DNA of 64,000 bases from Silurus meridionalis (GCF_014805685.1 NC_060884.1:10261356-10325355), one strand, 5' to 3'. Positions 11,970 through 23,194 are shown, counted from the stretch's first letter. Notes: generated by a model from the letters alone, not told the origin. Numbers and translations: made by a program.

Positions 11970-13970
11970 GTGAAGAAAAAAGTGCAGGCAGGGTGGAGTG
12001 GGTGGAGAAGAATGGCAGGAGTGATTTGTGATAGAAGTGTATCTTCAAGAGTGAAAGGAAAAGTTTATAGGACTGTGGTGAGACCTGCGATGTTGTATGG
12101 TTTAGAGACAGTGGCAATGAGTAAAAAAAAGGAGGTGCAGCTGGAGGTAGCAGAGCTGAAGATGTTGAGGTTTTTGTTTGGACTGACAACGATGGACAGG
12201 ATTGGATTGGACCCCGCAGAGCTTGACTGGGCCACTGAACATCTAGAAACAACGTTACGTTACACTCTAGATGATGTAGCTCCCCTTAAGACCAAAATGA
12301 TCAGGGAGAAAAAATTAGCACAGTGGTATAATGATCATACGCGCACCTTAAAACAGAACACTCGAAAATTAGAACGTAAATGGCGTCAAACAAAATTAAC
12401 AATATTTCAAATAGCATGGAAGGAGAGCCTCCTAAATTATAGAAAATCTCTTAGTGCTGCCAGATCAGCATATTTCTCCACCCTCATAGAAAATAACAAA
12501 CATAATCCTAGATTTTTATTCAGCACGGTAGCAAAATTAACAGGGAATAAAAGCACTGCACTAACATGCACACCATCAATAGGTAGTAATGATTTCATGA
12601 ACTTTTTTAATAATAAAATTGAAAACATCAGGCAAGAAATCCAGACGGTTAATATAAATCCAAATTATTTTACAAGTAACCCTGTAGACAGCAGTGTAAT
12701 TATAACGGACAATCAACTACAAAGCTTCACTCCTATTCATGAGAATGACTTAATTTCATTAATCTCCTCATCAAAACCATCAACCTGCATTCTCGATCCC
12801 TTGCCTACTAGTTTCTTTAAACAGATAGCTCCAGAGGTAATCAAACCTGTTTTAAAAATAATTAACTCTTCCATTAGCACTGGTTATGTACCTAAATCCT
12901 TCAAACTGGCAGTTATCCACCCCCTTATTAAGAAACCTGACCTTGACCCATGTCAGTTGTCCAACTACAGGCCAATATCAAATCTCCCCTTTATATCCAA
13001 AATTTTAGAAAAGGTTGTAGCACAGCAGTTATGCTCACACCTACTTATGAATAACATTTTTAAAATGTATCAGTCAGGATTTCGGCCTCATCATAGCACA
13101 GAGACGGCGCTAGTTAAGGTGGTAAATGACCTGTTATTGGCCTCTGATCAGGGTTTTGTCTCCTTACTTGTTTTGCTCGACCTTAGTGCAGCTTTTGACA
13201 CCATTGATCACACTATACTGCTTGCTAGACTTGAGAACGTTGTAGGAATAAAGGGAACAGCTCTCTCTTGGCTCAGGTCTTATTTGACTGATTGCTATCA
13301 GTTTGTGGATGTAAATGGTGAGTTCTCCACACTCTATGAGGTAAAGTTTGGTGTTCCTCAAGGATCTGTCTTGGGCCCACTGCTTTTCTCTTTATATATG
13401 CTGCCTCTTGGTGAAATCATTCATAAACATGGGATTCGCTTCCATTGCTATGCTGATGACACACAGCTGTATATTTCAGCAAAGCCAGATGAGCTAGATC
13501 AGCTTAACAATGTTGAGAAGTGTGTAAAGGACATTAGACAGTGGATGCTTAATAACTTTCTTCTGCTCAACTCAGATAAGACGGAAGTACTTTTACTAGG
13601 ACCACATGCAGCTAGAAATAAACTTTCCGATTATGTAGCATCTCTGGATGGTGTTTCTGTTTCAGCATGTACGGCTGTCAAAGACCTTGGTGTGATTATT
13701 GACCCGAGTCTTTCCTTTGAGTCTCACGTGAATAATATCACCAGGATCGCCTTCTTTCACCTTAGAAATATTGCTAAAATTAGAAATATGATGTCGTTAC
13801 AGGATGCAGAAAAACTAGTTCATGCTTTTGTTACTTCTAGATTAGACTACTGTAACGCTTTACTGTCTGGGTACAGATCTGGAGGGAGCATGGATATAGA
13901 GTGTTTGGTGAACTGGTATATTTGTATGCTGTTGTCCCCTCACATTCACACGTTCACTCAGGTTTGTTGA
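11970..13970 (+). pseudogene. 666-codon chimeric frame: RTE thumb fused to L2 reverse transcriptase
   Basis: One open frame crosses an insertion junction. Residues 1 to about 78 come from the outer RTE-like LINE. The rest is L2 ORF2 lacking its endonuclease part. The L2 portion shows the RT blocks [58 protein letters not shown] and the catalytic [11 protein letters not shown], then [12 protein letters not shown] and [15 protein letters not shown]. After that the frame runs by an internal deletion into 3' UTR and terminates. There is no L2 endonuclease domain and the C-terminus is lost, so it is not expected to be a functional retrotransposon protein, although its RT core is uninterrupted. Confidence 0.85.
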
Positions 13971-14660
13971 CGGTGGTGTGGTGGGTCGTCTCTTATCCCA
14001 GAGATCCCTCATGTCTGTGTTACCTTCTGGTTCTCCCTTTTAGTTATGCTGCCATAGCGAGTCTTGCCGGAGTCCAAACTGCACAGTGACATTAACTTTC
14101 ATACACCAATAGTTACACTTAATAATCCATATCCTTCTCTTCCGTCACCCTCTCTCTCTCTCTCGGTCGAGTTAAACATGCTCCTGAGGCTCCAGTGACC
14201 ACTGTTCCTGCCCCTCTCCCCTCCGTGGATCTTCACACTTCTGTGCAGCTTGGGACGGTCTCTCATCAACACCTTGGGTGGTTCCATATAATTCCGGAGT
14301 AGAACGGGTGCTTTTGAGGACGGATTGGACTGTAGTTGGTTTTGGCGGTCTGCTGCACTGACTCGGGAGTGCAGTTTGCTTCTGATCATCATCACTGTAC
14401 CCCGCAACTTTGTATATATTCTTCAAATGGACATTTGGTGCAACCCAGATGAGGATGGGTTCCCTCTTGAGTCTGGTTCCTCTCAAGGTTTCTTCCTTAT
14501 GCCATCTCGGGGAGTTTTTCCTTGCCACAGTTGCTCATCAGGGACAAACATACTTACAAAGAACATATTTACATTTAATCACCGCATTATCTGTGTAAAG
14601 CTGCTTTGAGACAATGTTCATTGTTAAAAGCGCTATACAAATAAAAATGAATTGAATTGA
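12204..14660 (+). mobile_element. L2-clade LINE nested in the RTE-like LINE
   Basis: It is 5' truncated: it begins within the segment between the endonuclease and the RT. It runs through an intact RT core to about 13,870, then jumps to the 3' UTR. The 3' UTR ends with the typical fish L2 tail, GCTGCTTTGAGACAATGTTC followed by AAAGCGCTATACAAATAAAA and ATTGAATTGAT. Comparison with the 46,475-47,697 copy shows that the last part of ORF2 is deleted here, at about 13,871. The flanking RTE sequence is continuous (GATGGACAGGATT before, TTAGTTTATTAGAGGGACAG after), proving insertion into a pre-existing RTE copy. Confidence 0.85.
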
Positions 14661-15089
14661 TTATAAATTAGTTTATTAGAGGGACAGCGTGGACGTTTTG
14701 GAGACAAGGTGAGGGAAGCTTGATTGAGATGGTTTGGACATGTGTAGAGGAGGGACATGGGGTATATCAATAGGAGAATGCTAAGCATGGAGCTGCCAGA
14801 AAGGAGGTAAAGAGGAAGGCAAGGGAAGAGGTTTATGGATGTGGTGAGAGAAGACATGCAGGTGGTTGGGTTGAAAGAGGCAGATGTAGAGGACAGGGTG
14901 TATGGAGACAGATGATCTGCTGTGGCGACCCCTAAAGGGAGAAGCCGAAAGAAGAAGAAGAGGAAGAAGAAGAAGATGCTGATTACACTAATTAAAGCCA
15001 AGCAGAAGAGGTTTCATACCAAAAAAGATACTTGTAACTTTTTATTCAGTTATCATTTTTTATTCTAACACGACAACATAACAGGAGGG

Positions 15090-16117
15090 TTAAGTGTACA
15101 TCATTTCAGCCATGTGTGACATATTTTTAGGTATGTACAGGTAATACTCCATGTAGCCAGACAGATCTTCTATAGTAATGTCATCCACATAAACGCGCGC
15201 CTGTTCGGAGCAGGAGCGTGTTGAGCTTGATGCTGATGATCTGGGCAGCTTCCTTTCACACTCTGAAATGACATCACGCAGGCCAGTGAATGAGTAGACC
15301 TCCATACCTTCCCAGTTGGTGGTATGCTCTTGGAGCTGGCACAGGGATTTAAAGTCAGCTGCTGTAGGTTTAGCATCCTTTAAACAAGTGTTGGTCCTTT
15401 TGTCCTTTCCCTCTGAGCTACTCTCATTGCCTAAGGGTGGCACTTTGTTCAGAGGGGAAATCTTGCTATCCAAAGTAATACTGGAGTCATAACCTGTGGA
15501 GCCAAAGGTAGGCGAATGGGCACCAGAGGACAAAAGCTCTTTCTTCGCTGGAACAAGAAGGGAGGTGCTGGTGTCCTCCAGCTCTGTGGGACTCTTGTGT
15601 TTCAACTGCATTGTAGACCTACAGTAGGTAAATATGGGTGGGTGCAGGATGGGAGACTTGGACCGTCTCCGTCTCTGGGTTCTCGATAAGCCCCTGGAGG
15701 ACTTTCGGCTGCATCTGTATTTAGGGGTGAAAAATAATCAAATAAATGTGATGCTCAGTAAAACACAACTGAGTTAAACTGTATGTCACAAGTCATTTTG
15801 ATATGTCTAAACTATTTTAACAAAGTACAACAGACAGGAGCATCGATTTACTAACTTCAAAAATAAAATTTGGAGAGCCAAGAAAGCAAACACTGAGCAC
15901 ATGGCATTATCCAAATTATATAGTTAGAGAGACAGACACAGCCGTATGTAAAAACTGGAGGAAAAAAAGAAAAAGACAGCAGGTATCTTACCCATGCCAG
16001 TTGTCTTTAGGAGAAATAATTTTGGGTTTTGTTCCCTCTGTGCTGACTCGGGTTCCGGCTCTCGATGCCAGAGACTCACTCACATGTGCTGCAGCCACAG
16101 AACTAAAAAAAGATACC

Positions 16118-16149
<32 letters not shown>

Positions 16150-16603
16150 TAAATAAATCCTGTTCACCACAATTTCTCCAAATCAAACAGTAACGCCACA
16201 ATTTTCCAATGATCTTTTTTTGTCTATTATTATTGCTTTTTGAAAAACATTCATTTATCTTGCCAACAGTTAGATCTACCATGTTTGACCTCCCCTCACA
16301 TTTTGGTTAAGCTGAGTCTGGGAAAATTCTGAATTTTTATTCTCTATAAAATGCATAGTCTCTGCTTATTCTGCTAAATTATTAATTAGACATTCCGTGT
16401 ATAACATGCATTGTAGCCATTGGTGCTGAAAGACCTGACCAGTGGTTTATTATAGACTTTTTTTACTATGATTCCACCTACAATACATTTTCAACTAAAG
16501 TGACATTAATAAAATACCTTTCAGCATCAACACGCAGCTTTTTGAAGGCAGTCTGTAGTGTTTCGTCCTCAAACTCTTTCTCTCGTGTCTTTACAGTGTC
16601 CAT
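15090..16603 (-). CDS. oser1: oser1 copy A (oxidative stress responsive serine-rich protein 1), 3 coding exons
   Basis: Coding exons on the minus strand are 16,603-16,518 (86 nt), 16,102-15,992 (111 nt) and 15,714-15,090 (625 nt). Together they give 273 residues, and all introns are GT-AG in phase 2. The protein starts MDTVKTREKEFEDETLQTAF and contains the KKLRVDAE block, the basic RTQRRRRSKSPILHPP stretch (a likely nuclear-localisation patch), a Ser/Thr-rich middle, and the conserved C-terminus SCSEQARVYVDDITIEDLSG...MAEMMYT. These match vertebrate OSER1 (C20orf111) as I know it. The family is described as oxidative-stress responsive; no enzymatic domain is known and none is visible. The start is the strong-context ACCATGG, although an upstream ATG exists in exon 1. 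The copy has a 12-bp in-frame deletion relative to copy B that removes a Cys-Gln-Cys motif. A candidate AATAAA lies 26 nt past the stop (minus strand, 15,059-15,064). Confidence 0.93.
16119..16147 (+). repeat. Short (CA)n in oser1 copy A intron
   Basis: About 29 bp of CA repeat just upstream of the intron acceptor on the gene's strand. Copy B has a shorter TG tract at the same place (25,641-25,652). Confidence 0.9.
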
Positions 16604-19431
16604 GGTGGTGCCTTGCAGGGCCTCAGAACTGGGGAACAAAACAACAGCTACATTTACTGGCTGGTAAAAACTTATAATAGCTTAAATTGTAGGAGATGAT
16701 CACAGGTCTCCCTACTTCTGAAGAAACCTTAAAGCTGGGTAGAATTTTTTTCTGGCAAACACAGAAACAGACATTTGCTTTCCAATACAAAGATTTGTTA
16801 ATCATTACGCTCGCAGTGCACCCAAGTTCACATCTGAATTACAACAACACACAATTCAGGATCCTGCCTGCTTTATAATTGATCAAAATCTTCTAAATAC
16901 CGTAAATGTAAACAAACAAAAAATGTTTTAATAGATACGTGAAGTTGACTAAACCAACAAACCCAACCATATGTGAGCACTTATTTATGGAAAGCTGCAT
17001 TTAATGTCCTTGTGCAAATCAATTCAAAGACCCCCGTCCATATTGTATGCTACTGCTGAGATGAAACTCACAAATTTCATTACACGCAATTTATCAAATT
17101 TAAAAATGCCACTGCCCTCTGCAAGCTTTCTATAGTATTGTCTATATTATAAACAATAGTATTGTCTATTTCTATAATACACCATTTAAAAATGTTGATC
17201 TTCTGAAACTATTTCGTATTTGATTGAAATTGTGTTTCCAGATTTTTTTGTGGTAGAAAGTCAAAATATTTAGCTGTTTACCAGAGGTTTTTTATTTAAC
17301 CTAGTAGTTCTTTCTGCTAAGGCAAATTATTACGTAAAACTATCCACAATTATCTTTATTTTAATTAGAGCCCAAGGCCTAATTAAAGGGTTTGGTGTTA
17401 TTTGTTTAATAAGCCATCTAGGTTCTTTATTATTCGCTAAAATTGATTATTTGCTATCGTTTAGTGGGGCTGCTGAAGTTACGGGTTAACGTGACGGTAA
17501 TAAAAACACAGCCGCTTGTGAAATGAAGGAGAGTACAGCAGGAAAAAGTGTGCGTCCCAAGTCACAGATGAACATCAGCACGGTGAGCAAAAACTGTAAA
17601 TCATCATGTGAAAATGGTGTAGTTTAATGAACTGCTATGGTGTAAACTGTTTGTAACTTCTGGACAGTCGCACTGGATCTGTTCTGACGTGACTCGCGAG
17701 TATCGGGTAGCGTAATCAGCTCTTTCACGATATACTATAGTGATGGATTTAAATATAACAGTGTGAACTGTTTATCTTTATTTTTTATCCTGTTGTATAT
17801 AGTTATAAGCAGAACATCTAATCATTTTTTTTTATTTAATAAATCGAAACAATCATCCAATTCATCAATTATCAAATAATTGTTAGTTACAGCCCAACTG
17901 TCTTCATTTCACACATAACATTTATTTTATAATTATGCCCAAATAGTAGACCATATTATCATCATACCATATTAAATATAATAAACCAACATAATATATT
18001 TTTACATTTTTAGTGTAGCATTTATTTTGGCATGGAAAAGAGATCTTTTCAAAACCTCTTGACAATGAATTTGCATGGGCCATGGCTTGCTCAGTAGCAT
18101 CAAACTAAAATGCTAACAAAAAGAAAATGTTCAGGAACAACTAATATATTTGGCGTTAGCCAAAATCACTTCAGTTTGTTTGTTTGTTTATTTATTACGT
18201 TTTAACGCCATGTTAGCATCAAGGCACAGCCATCAAATCCACAACATTTAAATTACTATATAAAACATTTCAACTTTACATGAGACAAAAATCTCAAAAC
18301 TCATTTAGGTGATACATTATGACAACCATGTTTCGGAATTAAAGCGTTGTCTAGCCGTATGGTAAAAATTACAATCCAAGATGTGTTTTATTCTCAAAGG
18401 AACCTGAGATGAAAGACATAAAGGAGGAGCTTCATCCATCAGTAGAAATCCATCCATGTATAAGTTCTGAGTGGCAGAGTCGGCACTTAGTGTGGACAAT
18501 TAGTCATACCTCCATTAGAAACTATAATGACACCTTTTAGTACTAGGGCTTATTTTATTCAATTTACTATTTGTATATACGTCTTATTCCTTCTGCCATG
18601 TGTTTATGATGTATTAGTGAATTAATGATAAGGTCAGTAGGTGGTATTTCACACTCATTAACTGTCATATCAAAATCACTGCAGCCATCACAACTCTACC
18701 ATACGCATATTTAACCATAATGTTAAATTTGGCTGGTTCATCCTGAGCACAGTACATTTGTATATAAATAGTAATGCTTCACAGACATACAACGAAGTAT
18801 AAGCAACAAGATATATAAGAATATTAAGGGTAGGTTGAAGTAAAAGATCACAATTAGAGAGACTAAGATTATTAATTAAATTAATATATAAAACTTATTG
18901 TGTACTGTTTAGAATAGTGCAGTCAGGTGGAAATTGAAATGCATTAAGGAGGTGAAACGTTGCATAATAATATACTAATAATATACAATTATAATATTTC
19001 AATCTACATGATTGTATATACAAATGGGAACTTAACTATACATAAAGGTGCACCAGCAAGTTGTAAATTTATTTATTTATTTATTTTAAAGAGAAAATGA
19101 AAGTAAATTATTATTTCAGTACCATCAGGTGAACAACCCAAGAGACTGTAGATTAAATGTAGATTCCAAAAGCCACTTTAATCTGCTGGGCACAGACCTG
19201 AACACCAGGCATGTGGCTGGTATATATTAGGTTACGATTTAACGAGTTATTTTTAGGTAGGAACAGTTTGAAAGTCCCATCTTTCATATTTTACATAAGC
19301 CATCGATGTGTCTTACATTTTCTAATAAGTAAATTCGGGAACATGCTAGCATAGCTAGTTAGCCAATGTTCACACCAGTCAGATAATCAGGAGTTTATCC
19401 AAATTTATTTGTAGAAAAATATGATACTCAC

Positions 19432-19510
19432 ATTTCATGGACTCCGCCCTTGATAATTCAACCGCAGCCTTCGGTGTTATCAATGCAAAAATAATTACAA
19501 AAAATATATA
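19432..19510 (-). promoter_or_regulatory. oser1 copy A 5' non-coding exon 1 and core promoter side
   Basis: On the minus strand the segment reading AAGGCTGCGGTTGAATTATC, then AAGGGCGGAGTCCATGAAAT ends in a GTGAGTATCA splice donor (exon edge at 19,432). It should join the acceptor CCCCAG at 16,629. The transcription start is not determined; 19,510 is only an estimate. Upstream, about 19,560-19,750, lie a CCAATCAGC box and a TGACGTAGA CRE-like site, both also present in arm B. Confidence 0.6.
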
Positions 19511-19860
19511 TTTTGCAGCTAATGCTAACTAGCAAACTAGCTCATAGTCTTAGAGATTATTGTATCCAATCAGCTGTCAACAATGTACTCGTAAATGTTA
19601 CCAGAAACGGGTATATAATAAACATCAAAAATCTATTTGCTAAACCTCGAAGAAACACAGCATCAGTTTCTAGATTGTTTTCCAAACCTCTTGTTTACAC
19701 ACGAACTACACGGCGTGACTCTGCAAGAGCGCACAAAGGTCTGACGTAGAACACACACAGATCCGTCACAACAAGAATACGTCACTGATACTTTTGTAGG
19801 GCTGCCTGCAGTCAGTAGAGCTTAGTAAGATCCACTAGGAGGCGATATGAATGGATCCGA

Positions 19861-20024
19861 TATAAATGGATATGAATGAAACCAAAATTCTTATAAGAAA
19901 ATTGTTTAGGGTCAGTGGAAACAGGATGCACCTGTGCTCAAAAAGTGTCATAGCAAAGGCTGTGAACCAGCAGGTTGTAATATTAATTAAAACATTGCTA
20001 AATTAACGAACAGGATCATTTTAT
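19861..20024. other. Spacer between the duplication arms
   Basis: A short unique stretch between the end of arm A homology and the decayed third promoter copy. Nothing coding is seen. Confidence 0.5.
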
Positions 20025-20580
20025 TGTCATCAAGGTGAACAATCTAAGAGACTGTACATTAAAATGTAGATATCAAATCTCAACTAATCAAATCTTAAAT
20101 CTAGGCAGCTACTTCAATCTACTGGGCACAGACCTGAAAACCCAGGCATGTGGCTGGAATATATTGGGTTACGATTTAACGAGTTATTCTTTAGGTAAGA
20201 CCATTTTAAAAGTCTCATCTTTCACATTTTACATCAGGCACCGACGTGTCTAACATTTTCTAATAAGTAAATTAGAAAACACGCGGTTTAATTTGTGAAA
20301 ACACATAATACTCACATTTTAAGGACTCTGGTCTTGATAACTTAACCGCAGCCTTCGCTGTTATCAACGCTAAAATATTTACAAATATATTTTAGCAGCT
20401 AATGAGATTACTGTATTCAATTAGTTTGTCATCAATATAATGATAAATGCTACCAGAAACTGGTATATAATAAACAAAAGGTTTCTCCGCACAATCTTTT
20501 TGCTAAACTTTGAACAAACGTAGCATCACTCTCTGAACTGTTCTCCAAAACTGTAGTTTTGACAGACTCTGTGCGCGACT
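20025..20580 (-). pseudogene. Third, degenerate oser1 promoter/exon 1 copy
   Basis: It is collinear with 19,125-19,690 in the same orientation and with 21,540-22,085 inverted. Conserved blocks include GGTGAACAA-CTAAGAGACTGTA, TGGGCACAGACCTGAA, GGCATGTGGCTGG, GGTTACGATTTAACGAGTTA, CATTTTCTAATAAGTAAATT, the donor-side TACTCACATTT, CTTGATAA-TTAACCGCAGCC and TACCAGAAAC-GGTATATAATAAAC. It is clearly more diverged than the other two copies are from each other. The splice donor is retained, but the upstream ATG present in the other two exon 1 copies is lost. No oser1 coding exon accompanies it. Confidence 0.8.
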
Positions 20581-21084
20581 ATGTTGCCAAGTAACGAACG
20601 TGCGTGCAGCGTGATCACGTCATTAACCCTTAAACAACTAATTCTATTTCTGATTGGTATTAAGAACGTATTATATACACACTCCATGAAACAGGGAAGA
20701 AGTTGGTAGTTGATGACGGATGTTTGTGGTTTTTACTTTTCGTTAATTTTCTACTTGACGCGAATGAGCAAAGCATCGCAAAATCTCCGTAGGTTATGTT
20801 CATCTCATGAGTCATCCGGTTCAAGTCGTTCGTTATTTTATCAGATGACTCCTGTATACACTACACAGTGAAATATATCAATCTTGGTATTATTGTTACA
20901 ATAATTATGGGAGTTACATGACAAAAGAACTAACGATACGGACCAGAAGCTATGAGAGGTGAGTGACTCAGTTGTTGGACTAATGGTCAAAGTTCGTGTA
21001 TGTATGTATGTGTTGGTGGATCTGCTTATTAAAAATGTAACATTTTATATTAATTCTAATCCAAAGAACGAAATGAACTTCTTC
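20581..21084. other. Unique central spacer
   Basis: No gene is seen. A block near 20,886-20,930 (TATTGTTACAATAATTATGG and the following ACATGACAAA) recurs at about 48,976-49,018, so a piece of dispersed repeat is present. Confidence 0.45.
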
Positions 21085-21275
21085 TTCGTTTGGCTTCCCC
21101 CATTAGGGGTCGCCACAGTGGATCATCCTTCTCCATACCTCTACATCTGCCACTTTCAACCCAACTACCTGCATGTCTTCCCTCAACACAAACATAAACC
21201 TCCTCCTTAGCCTTCCTCTTTATCTCCTTTCTGGCGGCTCCACGCTTAGCATTCTCCTACCGATATACCTCTCCT
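21085..21275 (-). mobile_element. RTE-like LINE 3' fragment
   Basis: On the plus strand it begins with CTTCCCCCATTAGGGGTCGC, the reverse complement of the RTE LINE 3' end. It then reads backward through the final coding part (ATCTGCC-CTTTCAACCCAACTACCTG, CTCCTTAGCCTTCCTCTTTA), as at 34,250-34,430. It is truncated after about 190 bp. It lies between the two arms and is absent from both. Confidence 0.8.
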
Positions 21276-21689
21276 ATTGCATCACATTGTTAATGCCAAG
21301 TGTAAACGCAGCCTAAAATTACCTGATATTTCTATCGCCATCCACCTAAAAGTAGAAAGAAAGAAATCCATATCGCCTCCTGGTGGAGCTTCCTATGCTC
21401 TACTGACAGCAGGCAGCCATATAAAAATATCAGTGACGTATTCTTGGGATGTGCGTTCTACGTCAGACCTTTGTGCGCTCTTGCAGAGTCACGCCGTGTA
21501 TTTCGTGTGTAAACGAGATGTTTGGAGAACAATCTAGAAACTGATGCTGTGTTTCTGAAGTTTAGCAAATAGATGCGGAGAAACATGTTTATTATATACC
21601 CGTTTCTGGTAACATTTACGATTGCATTGTTGACAGCTGATTGGATACAATAATCTCTAAAACCATGAGCTATTTTGCTAGTTAGCATT

Positions 21690-21776
21690 AGCTGCAAAAT
21701 ATTTTTGTTGTAATTATTTTTGCATTGATAACACCGAAGGCTGCGGTTGAATTATCAAGGGCGGAGTCCATGAAAT
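21690..21776 (+). promoter_or_regulatory. oser1 copy B 5' non-coding exon 1 and promoter side
   Basis: The segment ending GCGGAGTCCATGAAAT at 21,776 is followed by the splice donor GTGAGTATCA. It should join the CCCCAG acceptor at 25,139. The start at 21,690 is an estimate. Upstream are a CTACGTCAG CRE-like site (21,458-21,466) and an inverted CCAAT box (GCTGATTGG near 21,640). The exon holds an ATG that opens a 14-codon upstream frame after splicing. Confidence 0.6.
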
Positions 21777-22435
21777 GTGAGTATCATATTTTTTTACAGA
21801 TAAATTTGGATAAACGTCTGACTATCTGACTGGTGTGAACATTGGCTAACTAGCTATGCTAGCATGTTCCCGAATTTACTTATTAGAAAATGTAAGACAC
21901 ATCGATGGCTTATGTAAAATATGAAAGATGTGACTTTCAAACTGTTCCTACCTAAAAATAACTCGTTAAATCGTAACCTAATATATACCAGCCACATGCC
22001 TGGTGTTCAGGTCTGTGCCCAGCAGATTAAAGTGGCTTTTGGAATCTACATTTAATCTACAGTCTCTTGGGTTGTTCACCTGATGGTACTGAAATAATAA
22101 TTTACTTTCATTTTCTCTTTAAAAAAAAAAAAGAAAAAATGTACAACTTGCTGGTGCACCTTATGTATAGTTAATTTCCCATCTGTATATACAATCATGT
22201 AGATCGAAATATTATCATTGTATATTATTATGCAACGTTTCACCTCGTTAATGCATTTTAATTTCCACCTGACTGCTTTATTTTAAACAGTACACAATTC
22301 GTTTTATTTATTCGTTTAATTAATAATCCTACTGTCTTTCTTATTGTGATCTTTTACTTCAACCTACCCTTAATATTCTTATACATCTTGTTGCTTATAC
22401 TTCGTTGTATGTCTGTGAATCGGCAGTATGGTCTG

Positions 22436-22482
22436 TCTGTCTGTCTGTCTGTCTGCCTGTATGTATGTATGTATGTATGTAT
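22436..22482 (+). repeat. (GTCT)n(GTAT)n microsatellite
   Basis: Tetranucleotide repeats in intron 1 of oser1 copy B. The equivalent arm A site (about 18,760) has no repeat. Confidence 0.9.
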
Positions 22483-23080
22483 TGTAAGGCTTTTAACACT
22501 TCCAAACATGTAGTAACCAGCCAAGTGTAAGCAATTATTAGTTTCTAATCAAAAAAGACAGCAACTAATAAAAGTCGTGCAGGAAAACAAATGTAAGGGT
22601 TTAGGGAAATAAAGAAACTCACAAGGACCTGGTTGCGTGTGTGTGGCCACTTTTGTAGTTGGGTAAAGGCAAATTTACTGTGCTTAGGATGAACTAGCCA
22701 AATTGCACATTATGGCTAGACATGCGTATGGTAGAGTTGTGATCGCTGAAGTACTAAACGGTGTCCATTATAGTTTCTAATGGCGGTATGACCAAGTTGT
22801 CCACACTAAGTGCCGACTCGGCCACTCAGAACTTACACATGGGTTTCTACTGATGGGTGAAGCTTCTCCTTTATGTCTTTTATCTCGGGTTCCTTTGAGT
22901 ATAAAAAAACATCACCTAAATGAGTTTTAAGATTTTTGTCTCATGTAAAGCTGAAATGTTTTATATAGTAATTGAATGTTCTGGATTTGATGGCTGTGTC
23001 GGCCATGTATATAGCCTTGATGCTAACATGGTGTTAAAACTTAATAAACAAACAAACAAACTGAAGTGATTTTGACTAAC

Positions 23081-23175
23081 GCCAAATAGATTAGTTGTTC
23101 CTGAACAATTTTCTTGATAGCATCAAACTAAAATGCTAACAAGAAAATTGTTCAGGAACAACTAATCTATTTGGC
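23081..23175. repeat. Perfect 36-bp inverted repeat (hairpin) created in arm B
   Basis: The left arm 23,081-23,116 and right arm 23,140-23,175 are exact reverse complements. Across one mismatch, a further 6 bp pair (TAGCAT/ATGCTA), leaving a 9-nt loop. Arm A (18,070-18,160) has only one copy of this sequence, followed by different DNA, so the second half in arm B is an inverted copy of its own upstream sequence that replaced about 50 bp of the ancestral sequence. Confidence 0.95.
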
Positions 23176-23194
23176 TATCTATTATATCTTTTCC

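Larger units (their letters stand above)
9690..14975 (+). mobile_element. RTE/BovB-like non-LTR retrotransposon, interrupted by an L2 LINE
   Basis: The 5' region (9,690-9,960) contains the GGGAGGGTTGCGTTAGGAAG and GGCATCCAGCGTAAAA blocks. Next come fragments of an APE-type endonuclease (10,047-10,352: VVELKRVSDRVI, SFAPQVG, LVIGADVNGHVGEG) and a reverse transcriptase (11,220-11,760: CSNYRGIKLIGHTMKLWER, QQYGFMPRKSTT, FVDLEKTYNRV, then a GLHQGSALSPLLF-like segment and a FADDIVICGES-like segment). The thumb region follows (from 11,970: [31 protein letters not shown]). The element is cut at about 12,204 and resumes at 14,661-14,975 with RWFGHV-type coding remnants. It ends in GGCGACCCCTAAAGGGAGAA and a (GAA)n-like tail. 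Many stops and frameshifts make it dead. Arm B runs straight through the 3' insertion point, so it arrived after the duplication. Assignment to the RTE clade is from motif style and could be refined. Confidence 0.8.
14976..19860 (-). repeat. Arm A, proximal block of the inverted duplication carrying oser1
   Basis: It is a reverse-complement match to 21,361-26,870. Shared are the oser1 exons and splice sites, all introns in part, the 3' flank (GTAATCAGCATnnnA beside the CTTTAATTAGTGTAATCAGC block) and the promoter to the CATATCGCCTCC element (about 19,840 and 21,370). Within intron 1 (16,870-18,000) arm A has private DNA, including a hAT-like MITE end (ATTGTTAGTTACAGCCC near 17,880); arm B has other insertions there. 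Divergence is visible by eye in non-coding DNA, and coding exons are nearly identical. Confidence 0.93.
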
